Source: Nostoc edaphicum CCNP1411 (GTDB lineage Bacteria; Cyanobacteriota; Cyanobacteriia; Cyanobacteriales; Nostocaceae). Taken from it: DNA of 64,000 nt. How positions within the stretch are numbered: the stretch's first letter is position 1; each line of letters opens with the position of its first letter. The position numbers and the translations under genes were made by a program. Shown in pieces: positions 44,593-52,517 of this stretch. Where the stretch lies: positions 3,534,001 to 3,598,000 of the forward strand of contig NZ_CP054698.1 of the NCBI RefSeq assembly GCF_014023275.1, written 5' to 3'. The notes under the pieces were generated by a model. It worked only from the letters and a program-made list of their open reading frames with translations. It was not told the origin of the DNA and searched no databases.

Positions 44593-45369
44593 ATGCATCA
44601 AGCATGGGGCATTTGTGGATCTAGATTTATAAAACTAGCAAATTCTGCGTATATGTCCGAATGTCAGGTCAGTTTTGAGACTAAATACTTAAGTGCGTGT
44701 GGTGGTAAGTGTTTAACACCGTTTCAGCGGAAACTACTACTACAAAATTTGGACGATAGTTTACCTGAATCCTACCGTCAACGAATTGAAATTATGTTGT
44801 TGGCAGATGAAGGAAAAACTCAAACAGATATCTGTCAAACCTTGGGATGTTGTGCAGCAACAGCACGACATTGGACACACATAGCTCGGGCTGGGATGGC
44901 GCACCAATGGCAAGATTGCCCCATTGGTCGCCCGAAAGCTGTGAATGATCAGTATTTGGAGCGTTTGAAGCAACTAGTTAACAACAGTCCTCGCGATCAT
45001 GGCTATGCTTTTCGCCGCTGGACAGCAAACTGGCTTGCGAAACATCTAGCAAAGGAATTTGGGATTGAGGTAAGCGATCGCCATATCAAGCGACTGCTCA
45101 AACAAATGGGATTATCCACACTACCAAAACCTATTAATGCAGAACAAAGCAGTAATGAAAAGGCTACGAGTTCCAAAATCTTGATTAGTGACCTCAAATC
45201 GGCAGCTATTCCTGATAATTCCGAATTTTTACCTATTAACTTTGCAAAATTAGGAAAAGATTTAGACATTTATGGCGCAAGATATATCTGCTCAGTTAGT
45301 TTCTCTGCAACAGTTCAACAATATTCTGGGTTATTCTCTTTCGACAGAGGAATTTCAACACTGTCTTGA
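44593..45369 (+). CDS. Helix-turn-helix protein, overlaps the exporter gene
   Basis: This 258-residue frame has a homeodomain-like HTH at about 62-105 (RQRIEIMLLADEGKTQTDIC, QTLGCCAATARHWTHIA) and a second winged-helix segment (WTANWLAKHLAKEFGIEVSD, RHIKRLLKQMGL), the pattern of IS630-like DNA-binding domains. It lacks a transposase catalytic domain, so a regulator is likely. The real start may be the ATG at 44653 (MSECQVSFETKYL). The last 98 bp overlap the exporter gene in another frame, which implies translational coupling or an evolved readthrough tail. Confidence 0.7.
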   Translation: MHQAWGICGSRFIKLANSAYMSECQVSFETKYLSACGGKCLTPFQRKLLLQNLDDSLPESYRQRIEIMLLADEGKTQTDICQTLGCCAATARHWTHIARAGMAHQWQDCPIGRPKAVNDQYLERLKQLVNNSPRDHGYAFRRWTANWLAKHLAKEFGIEVSDRHIKRLLKQMGLSTLPKPINAEQSSNEKATSSKILISDLKSAAIPDNSEFLPINFAKLGKDLDIYGARYICSVSFSATVQQYSGLFSFDRGISTLS

Positions 45370-47992
45370 ACAAGTTAAATTTATCAACCCAAAAGTCGGC
45401 AAATTCTGGCAAGGAACTGATGCTAAAGCTGGTATATATATTGCGATCGCTGGAAAAGTCAGGTTACTAGATGGCGGCGATGAGTTAATCGCTACTTTGG
45501 AGGTGGGAGAGTCCTTTGGGGAATTTACCTTATTTAAAGAGGGTGACTTCAGACCTTATGCAGCAAGAGCTTCAGTAAACTTGCAATTATGTTTCATTCC
45601 TGGAGAGGTATTGTGGCCACTGATGGCTAAATATCCACAAATTCGGGAGCATTTGTGGACTAGGGCGCTATCCCGTAATCCCCAACAGGTAGATTCAGAG
45701 AACCCTCCATCTGATTCAAAACTGTCTCATGAAAGAAAGATTTTGTTAACGCCAGCAGTCGAGCCACACCAGAAAAAGATTAGCAAAGCCTATTTTCCCA
45801 ACTCCAAGCAGCGAGTCGGGCATTTATTACAGCGTGTGATTCGGCGCTATCCCTTTTTTGCCCAACAGAGTGGATCAGATTGCGGTGCAGCTTGTTTAGT
45901 AATGGTGTCTCGCTATTGGGGGAAAAACTTTAGTGTAAATCGCCTACGGGATATCGCCAATGTTGACCGCAATGGCTCGTCGCTTCGGGGGTTATCGGCG
46001 GCGGCGGAAAGTATTGGGTTTGCTACGCGACCTGTAAAAGCGAGTCTTGACCAATTGGCGAAGCAAAAATTGCCTGCGATCGCTCACTGGGAGGGGAAGC
46101 ACTACATCGTTGTCTATGAAATCGCTGAAAAACAGGTGATTGTGGCAGATCCTGGTATTGGTCAACGCACCCTTAGCCACCAAGAATTTAAAGCCAACTG
46201 GACTGGCTATACACTGCTGCTACAACCCACAGCCTGGTTAAAGGATGCCAAAGAAACTACAACTCCCTTTTGGCAATTCTTTGAGTTAATGAAGCCTCAC
46301 TCTTTAGTAATGCTGGAAGTGTTTGTGGCTTCCTTATTTATCCAGATATTTGGACTCGTTACTCCTCTGTTTACCCAATTAATTTTAGACCGGGTGGTAG
46401 TGCAGCGTTCTGAACTAACCTTAACGGCGGTAGGGTTAGGATTGCTGATTTTTAGTTTATTCCGTGTGGCGATGACGGGGTTGCGGCAATATCTGTTAGA
46501 CCACACGGCGAATAAGGTAGATTTAGCATTGATTGTGGGATTTATTCGCCATACCCTGCGGCTACCCTTAAGTTACTTTGAGTCGCGTTATGTGGGGGAT
46601 ATTATTTCTCGCGTACAGGAAAACCGCAAAATTCAACGCTTTCTCTCTGGCGAGGCGCTGTCCATCCTCCTGGATTTAGCTACTGTCTTTATCTATTTAG
46701 GATTGATGTTTTGGTACAGTTGGAAAATGGCATTGCTGGTGTTAGTAATTGTGCCGCCTTTTTTCCTACTGGCAGTGATTGCCACACCTTTTTTACAAAA
46801 GATTTCTAGGGAAATCTTTAATGCTGTTACTAATGAAAGTAGCTATCTGATTGAAGCCATTTCTGGTGTGCGAACAGTTAAATCCACAGCAGTAGAACAG
46901 ACGGTACGTTGGCATTGGGAAGAGTTATTAAGTAAGGAAATAAAAACTAACTTTTCCGGGCAAGTTATCAGCAATCGTCTGCAAATATTCAGCAACACAA
47001 TTGAAGCAGTGGTAACTACCGTCTTGCTGTGGTTTGGGGCTTACCAAGTGATTCACAACCAGTTAACTATTGGGCAATTGGTAGCATTTAATATGTTGCT
47101 GGGAAATATTATCAGACCTTTCCAACGATTAACAGTTTTGTGGAATCAATTGCAAGAAGTTGTGATTGCAGTGGAACGCATTAATGATGTGTTGGATGCC
47201 GAACCAGAAGAGGATTTACATTACCAGGCGCGGCAATCTTTACCACCCATTAAAGGTAATATTCGCTTTGAAAATGTGACGTTTCGCTATCACCCAGAAA
47301 GCGATATCAATGTTTTGGAAAATCTTAGCTTTGAAGTACACAGCGGGCAAATGGTTGCTCTAGTGGGACGGAGTGGTTCTGGGAAAACCACGATTTCTAA
47401 ACTGGTTTTGGGGTTATATCCTCCCACAAATGGCAAAGTATTGATTGATGGGCAAGATATTAACAGTCTTTCGTTGCGTTCTCTACGCGAGCAGGTTGGG
47501 GTAGTTGACCAAGATACCTTTTTATTTGGTGGAACGATTCGGGAAAATATTAGCTTGGCACATCCTGGGGCAACTTTGGCAGAGATTATTGAGGCGGCGC
47601 GATTGGCGGGTGCTGATGAGTTTATTAAAAAGTTACCTATGGGTTATGAAACCCAGATAGGTGAAGGAGGGGGGATGTTGTCTGGAGGACAGCGACAAAG
47701 AATTGCGATCGCTAAGGCGTTGCTAGGCAATCCCAAGCTGTTAATTTTAGATGAGGCTACTTCCCATCTGGATGCAGAGTCAGAAAGGATTATTCAGACG
47801 AATTTAAACACAATTCTTAAAGGCAGAACTACCTTACTAATCGCCCATCGCCTATCAACTGTGCGGAATGCAGATTTGATTTTAGTGCTGGATAGAGGCG
47901 TGTTGATTGAGAGTGGGACTCACCAAGAGTTGATGGCGAAGCGAGGACATTATTTTTATCTCAATCATCAGCAGTTGGATGTTGCGGGGTAA
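45272..47992 (+). CDS. Peptidase-C39 ABC exporter with cNMP-binding-like domain (HetC-like)
   Basis: The protein has 906 residues. An N-terminal cyclic-nucleotide-binding-like fold spans about 25-125 (GIYIAIAGKVRLLDGGDELI). A C39 peptidase follows, with Cys204 in QQSGSDCGAACLVMV, His in HWEGKHYIVVYEI and Asp in VADPGIG. Then come a six-helix membrane domain and an ATPase with Walker A GRSGSGKTT (Lys705), signature LSGGQRQRIAIAKAL and Walker B LLILDEATSHLDAES. Such PCAT transporters cut after a Gly-Gly in the leader and export the mature peptide. Two GG-leader genes lie 3 kb downstream, and HlyD and PPIase genes follow directly. HetC has a similar arrangement. Confidence 0.95.
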   Translation: MAQDISAQLVSLQQFNNILGYSLSTEEFQHCLEQVKFINPKVGKFWQGTDAKAGIYIAIAGKVRLLDGGDELIATLEVGESFGEFTLFKEGDFRPYAARASVNLQLCFIPGEVLWPLMAKYPQIREHLWTRALSRNPQQVDSENPPSDSKLSHERKILLTPAVEPHQKKISKAYFPNSKQRVGHLLQRVIRRYPFFAQQSGSDCGAACLVMVSRYWGKNFSVNRLRDIANVDRNGSSLRGLSAAAESIGFATRPVKASLDQLAKQKLPAIAHWEGKHYIVVYEIAEKQVIVADPGIGQRTLSHQEFKANWTGYTLLLQPTAWLKDAKETTTPFWQFFELMKPHSLVMLEVFVASLFIQIFGLVTPLFTQLILDRVVVQRSELTLTAVGLGLLIFSLFRVAMTGLRQYLLDHTANKVDLALIVGFIRHTLRLPLSYFESRYVGDIISRVQENRKIQRFLSGEALSILLDLATVFIYLGLMFWYSWKMALLVLVIVPPFFLLAVIATPFLQKISREIFNAVTNESSYLIEAISGVRTVKSTAVEQTVRWHWEELLSKEIKTNFSGQVISNRLQIFSNTIEAVVTTVLLWFGAYQVIHNQLTIGQLVAFNMLLGNIIRPFQRLTVLWNQLQEVVIAVERINDVLDAEPEEDLHYQARQSLPPIKGNIRFENVTFRYHPESDINVLENLSFEVHSGQMVALVGRSGSGKTTISKLVLGLYPPTNGKVLIDGQDINSLSLRSLREQVGVVDQDTFLFGGTIRENISLAHPGATLAEIIEAARLAGADEFIKKLPMGYETQIGEGGGMLSGGQRQRIAIAKALLGNPKLLILDEATSHLDAESERIIQTNLNTILKGRTTLLIAHRLSTVRNADLILVLDRGVLIESGTHQELMAKRGHYFYLNHQQLDVAG

Positions 47993-48076
47993 AACAAGAG
48001 GATCGGGAGAAAGCTTTTCTTGTTTCACCACTTCTAAAATAAAATCCCAAATCCAAAATTGATATCAGGAAAAATT

Positions 48077-49600
48077 ATGCCAAACACATTGAATGGAAAG
48101 GTTCAAACCCAAATCCATGAGGTAGAACAGCACGAGGAAATTTTAAGTAAGCAAACACCCGCGAGATCAACTGATGATTGGGCTGACGCGACGAAGGATT
48201 TACTTGATAGCTTGCCCCAGGTTTGGACTAGGGGATTGCTGTATTTTTTAGTGGTATTTGTGTCGATAGTTTTACCTTGGGCGATGCTATCTAAGGTGGA
48301 CGAAACGGGTTCAGCAAGAGGGCGACTTGAGCCAAAGGGAAAGACGGTTAGGCTGGATGCTGCTGTGGCAGGTACTGTTGCCGAAATTCGGGTCAAGGAA
48401 AGTGATTCGGTTAAAGTTGGGCAGACTTTATTAGTATTGGAATCGGAATTAGTTAAGGCGGAATTGCGGCAGGTACAGGATAAGTTAGAGGGACAATTAA
48501 ATCGCTTTTCTCAACTAAATTCATCTAAAAGTCAGTTAGTTGTATCTTTGACAACGCAACAGCAACAAAATCAATCTCAACAGTTGGAAAAGCAGTCTCA
48601 AATTGACCAAGCACGACAGAATATGAATGCTCTTAGAAATTCCTATGATTTACAAAAAGACGAAAAGTTAGCTCAAGTCAACCAGGCACGCCAAACTCTT
48701 GAGCATAGCCAAACAGCTAATAAATTAGTAGACAGTAGTTTGGCAAGCACTCAGCGGGAAGTTGAACGCTATCGCAGTCTTTGGCAGTCAGGGGTTGTCC
48801 CAGAAATTAATGTTGTGGATAAGCAAGATATAGCTAAAGACAAGCAACAGTTATATGAACAAAATCAGTCAGATATTCAGCAAGCTAAACTACGTTTACT
48901 AGAACAACAGAGTAGTTATGAGCGGACTATTCGGCAAGCAAATGCAGATATTGAACAGGCACAGTTGCGACTCAAAGAACAGGAAAGGAGTTATCAGACT
49001 TTAACTCGTTCCAACAAACTAGCTCTGCTAAAAATCGACGAACAACAGAAGAATTTGGAAACAGAAATTACTACGCTTCAAGCAGAAATTGCTCAAAGTA
49101 AGAGTCAGATTGTCTCGTTAAAGTTTCAGTTAGGACAACGAGAGTTAAGAGCCACTGTGAATGGTAGAGTGTTTCATTTACCGATACAACGGGCTGGCTC
49201 TATGGTGCAGCCTGGTGCAATGATTGCGGAGATTGCACCGCAAGGTTCGCCTTTAATAATTCGGGCACAAATGGCAACAAATGAGAGTGGTTTCTTGCGA
49301 AGAGGATTGCCAGTAAAGTTGAAGTTTGATGCTTATCCCTTTCAGGATTACGGCGTTGTGGAAGGAGAATTGTTAGAAATTTCTCCTACTACCATAGAGG
49401 TGGAAACACCTAATGGAAAGGTAGCAGCTTATGACTTGGAAATTTCCCTAAAACAAAATTGTATTCGCTCGGCTAATAAGTGTATTATTTTGCGTCCTGG
49501 GGATACGGCGACAGCTGAGGTAATTGTGCGTCAACGTAGGATTATTGATTTTCTGCTTGACCCGTTTAAGCAGTTGCAGCAGGGTGGGGTGAAATTGTAA
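48077..49600 (+). CDS. HlyD-family membrane fusion protein of the peptide exporter
   Basis: The protein is 507 residues from the ATG at 48077. It has one membrane helix near residue 55-75 (LLYFLVVFVSIVLPWAMLS), a lipoyl-like half-domain (GTVAEIRVKESDSVKVGQTL), about 200 residues of Gln/Glu-rich coiled coil, the second half-domain (LRATVNGRVFHLPIQRAGSM) and a beta-barrel. It links the inner-membrane ABC exporter to the outer membrane. It lies 84 bp after the exporter, and the PPIase gene follows 64 bp later, so the genes form one operon. Confidence 0.93.
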   Translation: MPNTLNGKVQTQIHEVEQHEEILSKQTPARSTDDWADATKDLLDSLPQVWTRGLLYFLVVFVSIVLPWAMLSKVDETGSARGRLEPKGKTVRLDAAVAGTVAEIRVKESDSVKVGQTLLVLESELVKAELRQVQDKLEGQLNRFSQLNSSKSQLVVSLTTQQQQNQSQQLEKQSQIDQARQNMNALRNSYDLQKDEKLAQVNQARQTLEHSQTANKLVDSSLASTQREVERYRSLWQSGVVPEINVVDKQDIAKDKQQLYEQNQSDIQQAKLRLLEQQSSYERTIRQANADIEQAQLRLKEQERSYQTLTRSNKLALLKIDEQQKNLETEITTLQAEIAQSKSQIVSLKFQLGQRELRATVNGRVFHLPIQRAGSMVQPGAMIAEIAPQGSPLIIRAQMATNESGFLRRGLPVKLKFDAYPFQDYGVVEGELLEISPTTIEVETPNGKVAAYDLEISLKQNCIRSANKCIILRPGDTATAEVIVRQRRIIDFLLDPFKQLQQGGVKL

Positions 49601-49618
49601 AAGACTTATAAATAAACA

Positions 49619-49641
49619 TCCCATCGTTTTTGCAGATGGGA
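49619..49641 (+). other. Small hairpin between the HlyD and PPIase genes
   Basis: tcccatc pairs with gatggga across a 9-base loop containing five T. It may modulate relative expression of the PPIase gene; an aaaggagagg ribosome site follows. Confidence 0.4.
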
Positions 49642-49664
49642 GTAGCTATAAAAGGAGAGGTAAA

Positions 49665-50411
49665 ATGTCACAAGTTGTTAAGATTACAAACGAAAATATT
49701 CTTGAGCAAATTAAGCTATCTTGTAAAATTCCATCCATAATTGAAGAGATTGTAAATCGCCAGATTCTGGAAAATACCTCAGAAGCTTTGGGTATTAAAG
49801 TAGAGGTTGCCGAACTTCAAAAAGCAGCTGACCAAATGCGTTTAGCTAACCAATTAGATAGTGCTGATGATACTTGGGCTTGGCTGGAAAAACATGGTCT
49901 GTCTTTAGAAGAGTTTGAAAAAATTCTTGACAATAGTGTGATTGCTGGAAAGTTAGCTGCTCATCTGTTTACAGATAAAGTTGAACAACACTTTTTTGAA
50001 CACCAATTAGATTATGCAAGTGTAGTCTTGTATGAAGTTGTCTTGGATGACGAGGACTTAGCGCTGGAACTTTTCTATGCCATTCAAGAAGGAGAAATGA
50101 GTTTTCATGATGTTGCTCACAAATATATTCAAGATCAGGAGTTACGACGCTCTGGGGGATACCGAGGAATACTTAGTCGTAAGGACTTGAAAGCAGAAAT
50201 TTCTGCTGCTGTCTTTGCTGCTAAAGCACCACAAGTTCTCAAACCAATTGTCAATTCTCAAGGATTTTACCTGATTTTTGTTGAGGAAATTATTCAACCG
50301 CAATTGGATAATAAATTGCACATTAAAATTGTTTTTGAACTTTTTTCACAATGGATGAAGCAGCAACGTGAAAAAGTGGAAGTTTCATTAAGATTAAGTT
50401 CAATCAACTAA
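49665..50411 (+). CDS. Cytosolic parvulin-like peptidylprolyl isomerase of the export operon
   Basis: This 248-residue protein has an N-terminal helical SurA-like region (IIEEIVNRQILENTSEALGI) and a PpiC/rotamase-like domain at about 110-215 (YASVVLYEVVLDDEDLALEL, RRSGGYRGILSRKDL, LKPIVNSQGFYLIFVEEI). There is no signal peptide. PPIase genes next to C39 exporter and HlyD genes recur in cyanobacteria; the protein may hold or present precursor peptides before export, but this is inference. A terminator follows. Confidence 0.8.
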   Translation: MSQVVKITNENILEQIKLSCKIPSIIEEIVNRQILENTSEALGIKVEVAELQKAADQMRLANQLDSADDTWAWLEKHGLSLEEFEKILDNSVIAGKLAAHLFTDKVEQHFFEHQLDYASVVLYEVVLDDEDLALELFYAIQEGEMSFHDVAHKYIQDQELRRSGGYRGILSRKDLKAEISAAVFAAKAPQVLKPIVNSQGFYLIFVEEIIQPQLDNKLHIKIVFELFSQWMKQQREKVEVSLRLSSIN

Positions 50412-50450
50412 GTCTTTGTTTGAAAAGTTAGTTAATATTGCAGAAAATAA

Positions 50451-50489
50451 ATAACCCTCTGAAAACCTTAGAGGGTTATTTGTTTTTTT
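50451..50489 (+). terminator. Rho-independent terminator of the export operon
   Basis: ataaccctct pairs with agagggttat (perfect 10-bp stem, 9-base loop), followed by ttgttttttt. It closes the HTH-exporter-HlyD-PPIase operon. Confidence 0.9.
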
Positions 50490-50696
50490 ACATCTAATAA
50501 ACATTGCTTTCATTGTGAAATTATAGATGTGTAATTTCACTATTAGGCAATCAAAAAAACAAAACTTCTTTTTGTTTTATACCAATTTTATATGAAAATG
50601 CATAGGATAACTATAATCACAATTCTTGCTATACAAGGATTTTATAGTTTAGATTCTGTGCAAGCTCACAAAGAATTGATATTGCTAAATCTATTA

Positions 50697-50852
50697 CTAG
50701 GTAAGCCGCGCAATTTCCTTACCTATTTGATAGCCAAGCCAAGCTACTGCAATAAGTGGTAGAATTCCACCACGAGTTGCATCACTATCAGTATCACTTA
50801 ATTCATTCAGATAGCTTGATTCGTCAAGATCATTAATGGTAATGACTGTCAT
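50697..50852 (-). CDS. Double-glycine leader peptide 1 (bacteriocin-like), 51 residues
   Basis: The frame begins MTVITINDLDESSYL after a GGAG site 7 bp upstream. The leader ends NELSDTDSDATRGG (Gly28-Gly29) and the core is ILPLIAVAWLGYQIGKEIA plus RLT, a short hydrophobic, amphipathic, net-basic peptide. It has the hallmarks of a C39-exported bacteriocin or signal peptide, and the C39 exporter operon ends 290 bp away on the opposite strand. No cysteines, so no lanthionine is expected. The gene was found by eye because it is too short for routine calling. Confidence 0.82.
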   Translation of the reverse strand: MTVITINDLDESSYLNELSDTDSDATRGGILPLIAVAWLGYQIGKEIARLT

Positions 50853-50895
50853 GATAAAATCTCCGATTCAGAAGTGGGAATAGATGTTTTCAGAG

Positions 50896-51039
50896 TTAGT
50901 CATTAAGAAGGTAGCCAACAGCAACAGCTACAAGGAAAATACAGATTGGGCAACCACCCTTAACTTCATTGAGTTCACTGGTATTTAGCTCAACTAAACC
51001 GCTTTGAGCATTTAGATCTTGAATTAAAATGTTAGCCAT
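50896..51039 (-). CDS. Double-glycine leader peptide 2 (bacteriocin-like), 47 residues
   Basis: The frame begins MANILIQDLNAQSGLVEL with an AGAGGAGA site upstream of the ATG. The leader ends NTSELNEVKGG (Gly28-Gly29), matching the classic pattern of hydrophobic residues before GG. The core, CPICIFLVAVAVGYLLND, is a hydrophobic helix with two cysteines (CPIC) that could form a disulfide or be modified. It lies 43 bp upstream of leader peptide 1, so the two are probably cotranscribed. Confidence 0.85.
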   Translation of the reverse strand: MANILIQDLNAQSGLVELNTSELNEVKGGCPICIFLVAVAVGYLLND

Positions 51040-51273
51040 TTTCAATTTCTCCTCTGTTTACTTTTAGTCGCCAGTTTCAGAATGAGGTTCTTAAGTTGCT
51101 CATCTATGGATAGTTTCTTCTATCAATCGTGTTAAGTCAATATTTAACTCTAGATATAACATGACAAAAATGATTCAATTATATGTTTTAAATTTACTAA
51201 ATTTATTTTAAAAATAAAAAAATACCAAAATCCTTTAATAAGGAATTAACTAAAATATAGATTTAAAAGATAA

Positions 51274-51305
51274 ATATCCCAGACTCTCAAAAAAGTCAGG
51301 GATAT
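51274..51305. terminator. Hairpin between PEP-CTERM gene and GG-peptide genes
   Basis: atatccc-a-gact pairs with agtc-a-gggatat across a ctcaaaaa loop, followed on the plus strand by ctttttaaa. It is 60 bp past the stop of the minus-strand PEP-CTERM gene. Confidence 0.6.
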
Positions 51306-51365
51306 CTTTTTAAACAATGATTTAGAAATGTAAATTACTATTGAATCTAGTTTCTTACTGTGCAA

Positions 51366-51980
51366 TCACACTTTAGCTGACTTGATTTTTCGTAACCAGC
51401 CACCTAATCCCAGTGCTAGGACAGAACCAAGAATAGTTGAAGGTTCAGGAACACTTTTGCCTCTATAAATACCACCTACTACTAAGGGCCCATTATCTCC
51501 AGGTACTGCTGGTCTTAAATCCGGGTCGGTAAGAAACTGAACTACAAAACGATTATCATTTGGGATTTCTCCTCCTACAAAATTAAATCTTGGAGCGCGA
51601 AAACCTTCGACAGTAAAATCAGGAGAAACAGTAAGAGTTGGAAAAATGTTAGAAAAACCAATTTGACCATCTCCATTTACATCTCCCCATTGCACATCAT
51701 CTTCAAGGGTATCAAAATCTGGAAATAATAAAAGGGAGAGTGAATTTATGGTTAGTTCTGTATTATTTAGAAAGTTTTGTTGCCCAGTAGTATCAGGAGC
51801 ATTCCAAAATATTAATTCATTCGGTTGAAGATTCAAGGGAATTCCGACTCCCTCAGGCAAGTTTGGGTCAGCTGTTGTCACTAATGGTTCGACTAAGATA
51901 GCAGCAGTTGCTGGAGCTAATGACATCAGACATCCTCCTACCGCACCTGAAATCAATAATCCGATGTTTTTAGCTTTCAT
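51366..51980 (-). CDS. PEP-CTERM sorted exoprotein
   Basis: This 204-residue protein has a signal peptide (IGLLISGAVGGCLMSLAPAT) and a C-terminal sorting signal VPEPSTILGSVLALGLGGWL followed by RKIKSAKV: PEP, hydrophobic helix, basic tail. It would be handled by an exosortase. A Ca-binding, dockerin-like loop WGDVNGDGQIGFSN is seen in the middle. It sits between the two halves of the peptide locus but nothing ties it functionally to them. Confidence 0.85.
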   Translation of the reverse strand: MKAKNIGLLISGAVGGCLMSLAPATAAILVEPLVTTADPNLPEGVGIPLNLQPNELIFWNAPDTTGQQNFLNNTELTINSLSLLLFPDFDTLEDDVQWGDVNGDGQIGFSNIFPTLTVSPDFTVEGFRAPRFNFVGGEIPNDNRFVVQFLTDPDLRPAVPGDNGPLVVGGIYRGKSVPEPSTILGSVLALGLGGWLRKIKSAKV

Positions 51981-52326
51981 AAGTTTTGGTAATCTAACTC
52001 TATGTTTGTTTTTACCATTATCTTTTGTGTGAATTTACCCAAAAATAGAAAATAAATAAAGTTTTAATAATTTATTTGATGGAAAAAGTGAACCTTTTAT
52101 ATCCCAAAATATGACAAGTAATAGATTATGCAATCTTTATGTTTTTCAGATTAATTAAAAAGTCTATGGAATAACAAAAAATTAAGATGAGTTTGTCTTT
52201 AGGTTAATTTTTTATTTTTAAATAGAGTAGAGAAAAACTCTAAAAAATCAACCCAAAAAAAGCTTGAGTTGATAGATAATAAATACTCAATTCCCAACAT
52301 CGGACGATTTTATTCTTAGCAATTAA
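51981..52326. other. AT-rich intergenic DNA
   Basis: No gene, terminator or repeat stands out. It should carry the promoter of the PEP-CTERM gene and the 3' end of the radical SAM operon. I looked for further GG-leader peptides here and found none. Confidence 0.35.
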
Positions 52327-52509
52327 TCAACTTTCACTTCTCACAACACCGGCTTCCTGTTCAATGCAGTCTAACGCCTTCTTTGCTCTAAAAATAAGTC
52401 GCAAATAGGCTAACTGACTATTCCAAGCAGAACGAGGTAACAATGCTTCTTGAGAGTCTGTAAAAGTTGTATTTTCTTCAGAAAGAGAATCAGTGGAAAT
52501 ATTATTCAT
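52327..52509 (-). CDS. 60-residue radical SAM partner (PlpY-like by position)
   Basis: This small protein starts 8 bp after the radical SAM stop codon. It is polar at the N-terminus (MNNISTDSLSEENTTFTDSQ) and helical after that (LAYLRLIFRAKKALDCIEQE). The published splicease systems need a small partner, PlpY or PcpY, encoded beside the radical SAM enzyme; size and position fit, but I cannot confirm similarity from memory. It contains one Cys. An alternative is an unrelated accessory or a leader-binding protein. Confidence 0.6.
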   Translation of the reverse strand: MNNISTDSLSEENTTFTDSQEALLPRSAWNSQLAYLRLIFRAKKALDCIEQEAGVVRSES

Positions 52510-52517
52510 AAAAATGT

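Noticed and set aside
44593..45369. HTH gene as an IS630 transposase fragment
   Set aside because: It has the IS630-like DNA-binding part but no trace of the DDE domain downstream, and it sits at the head of the exporter operon, so a regulator is more likely. This is not certain.
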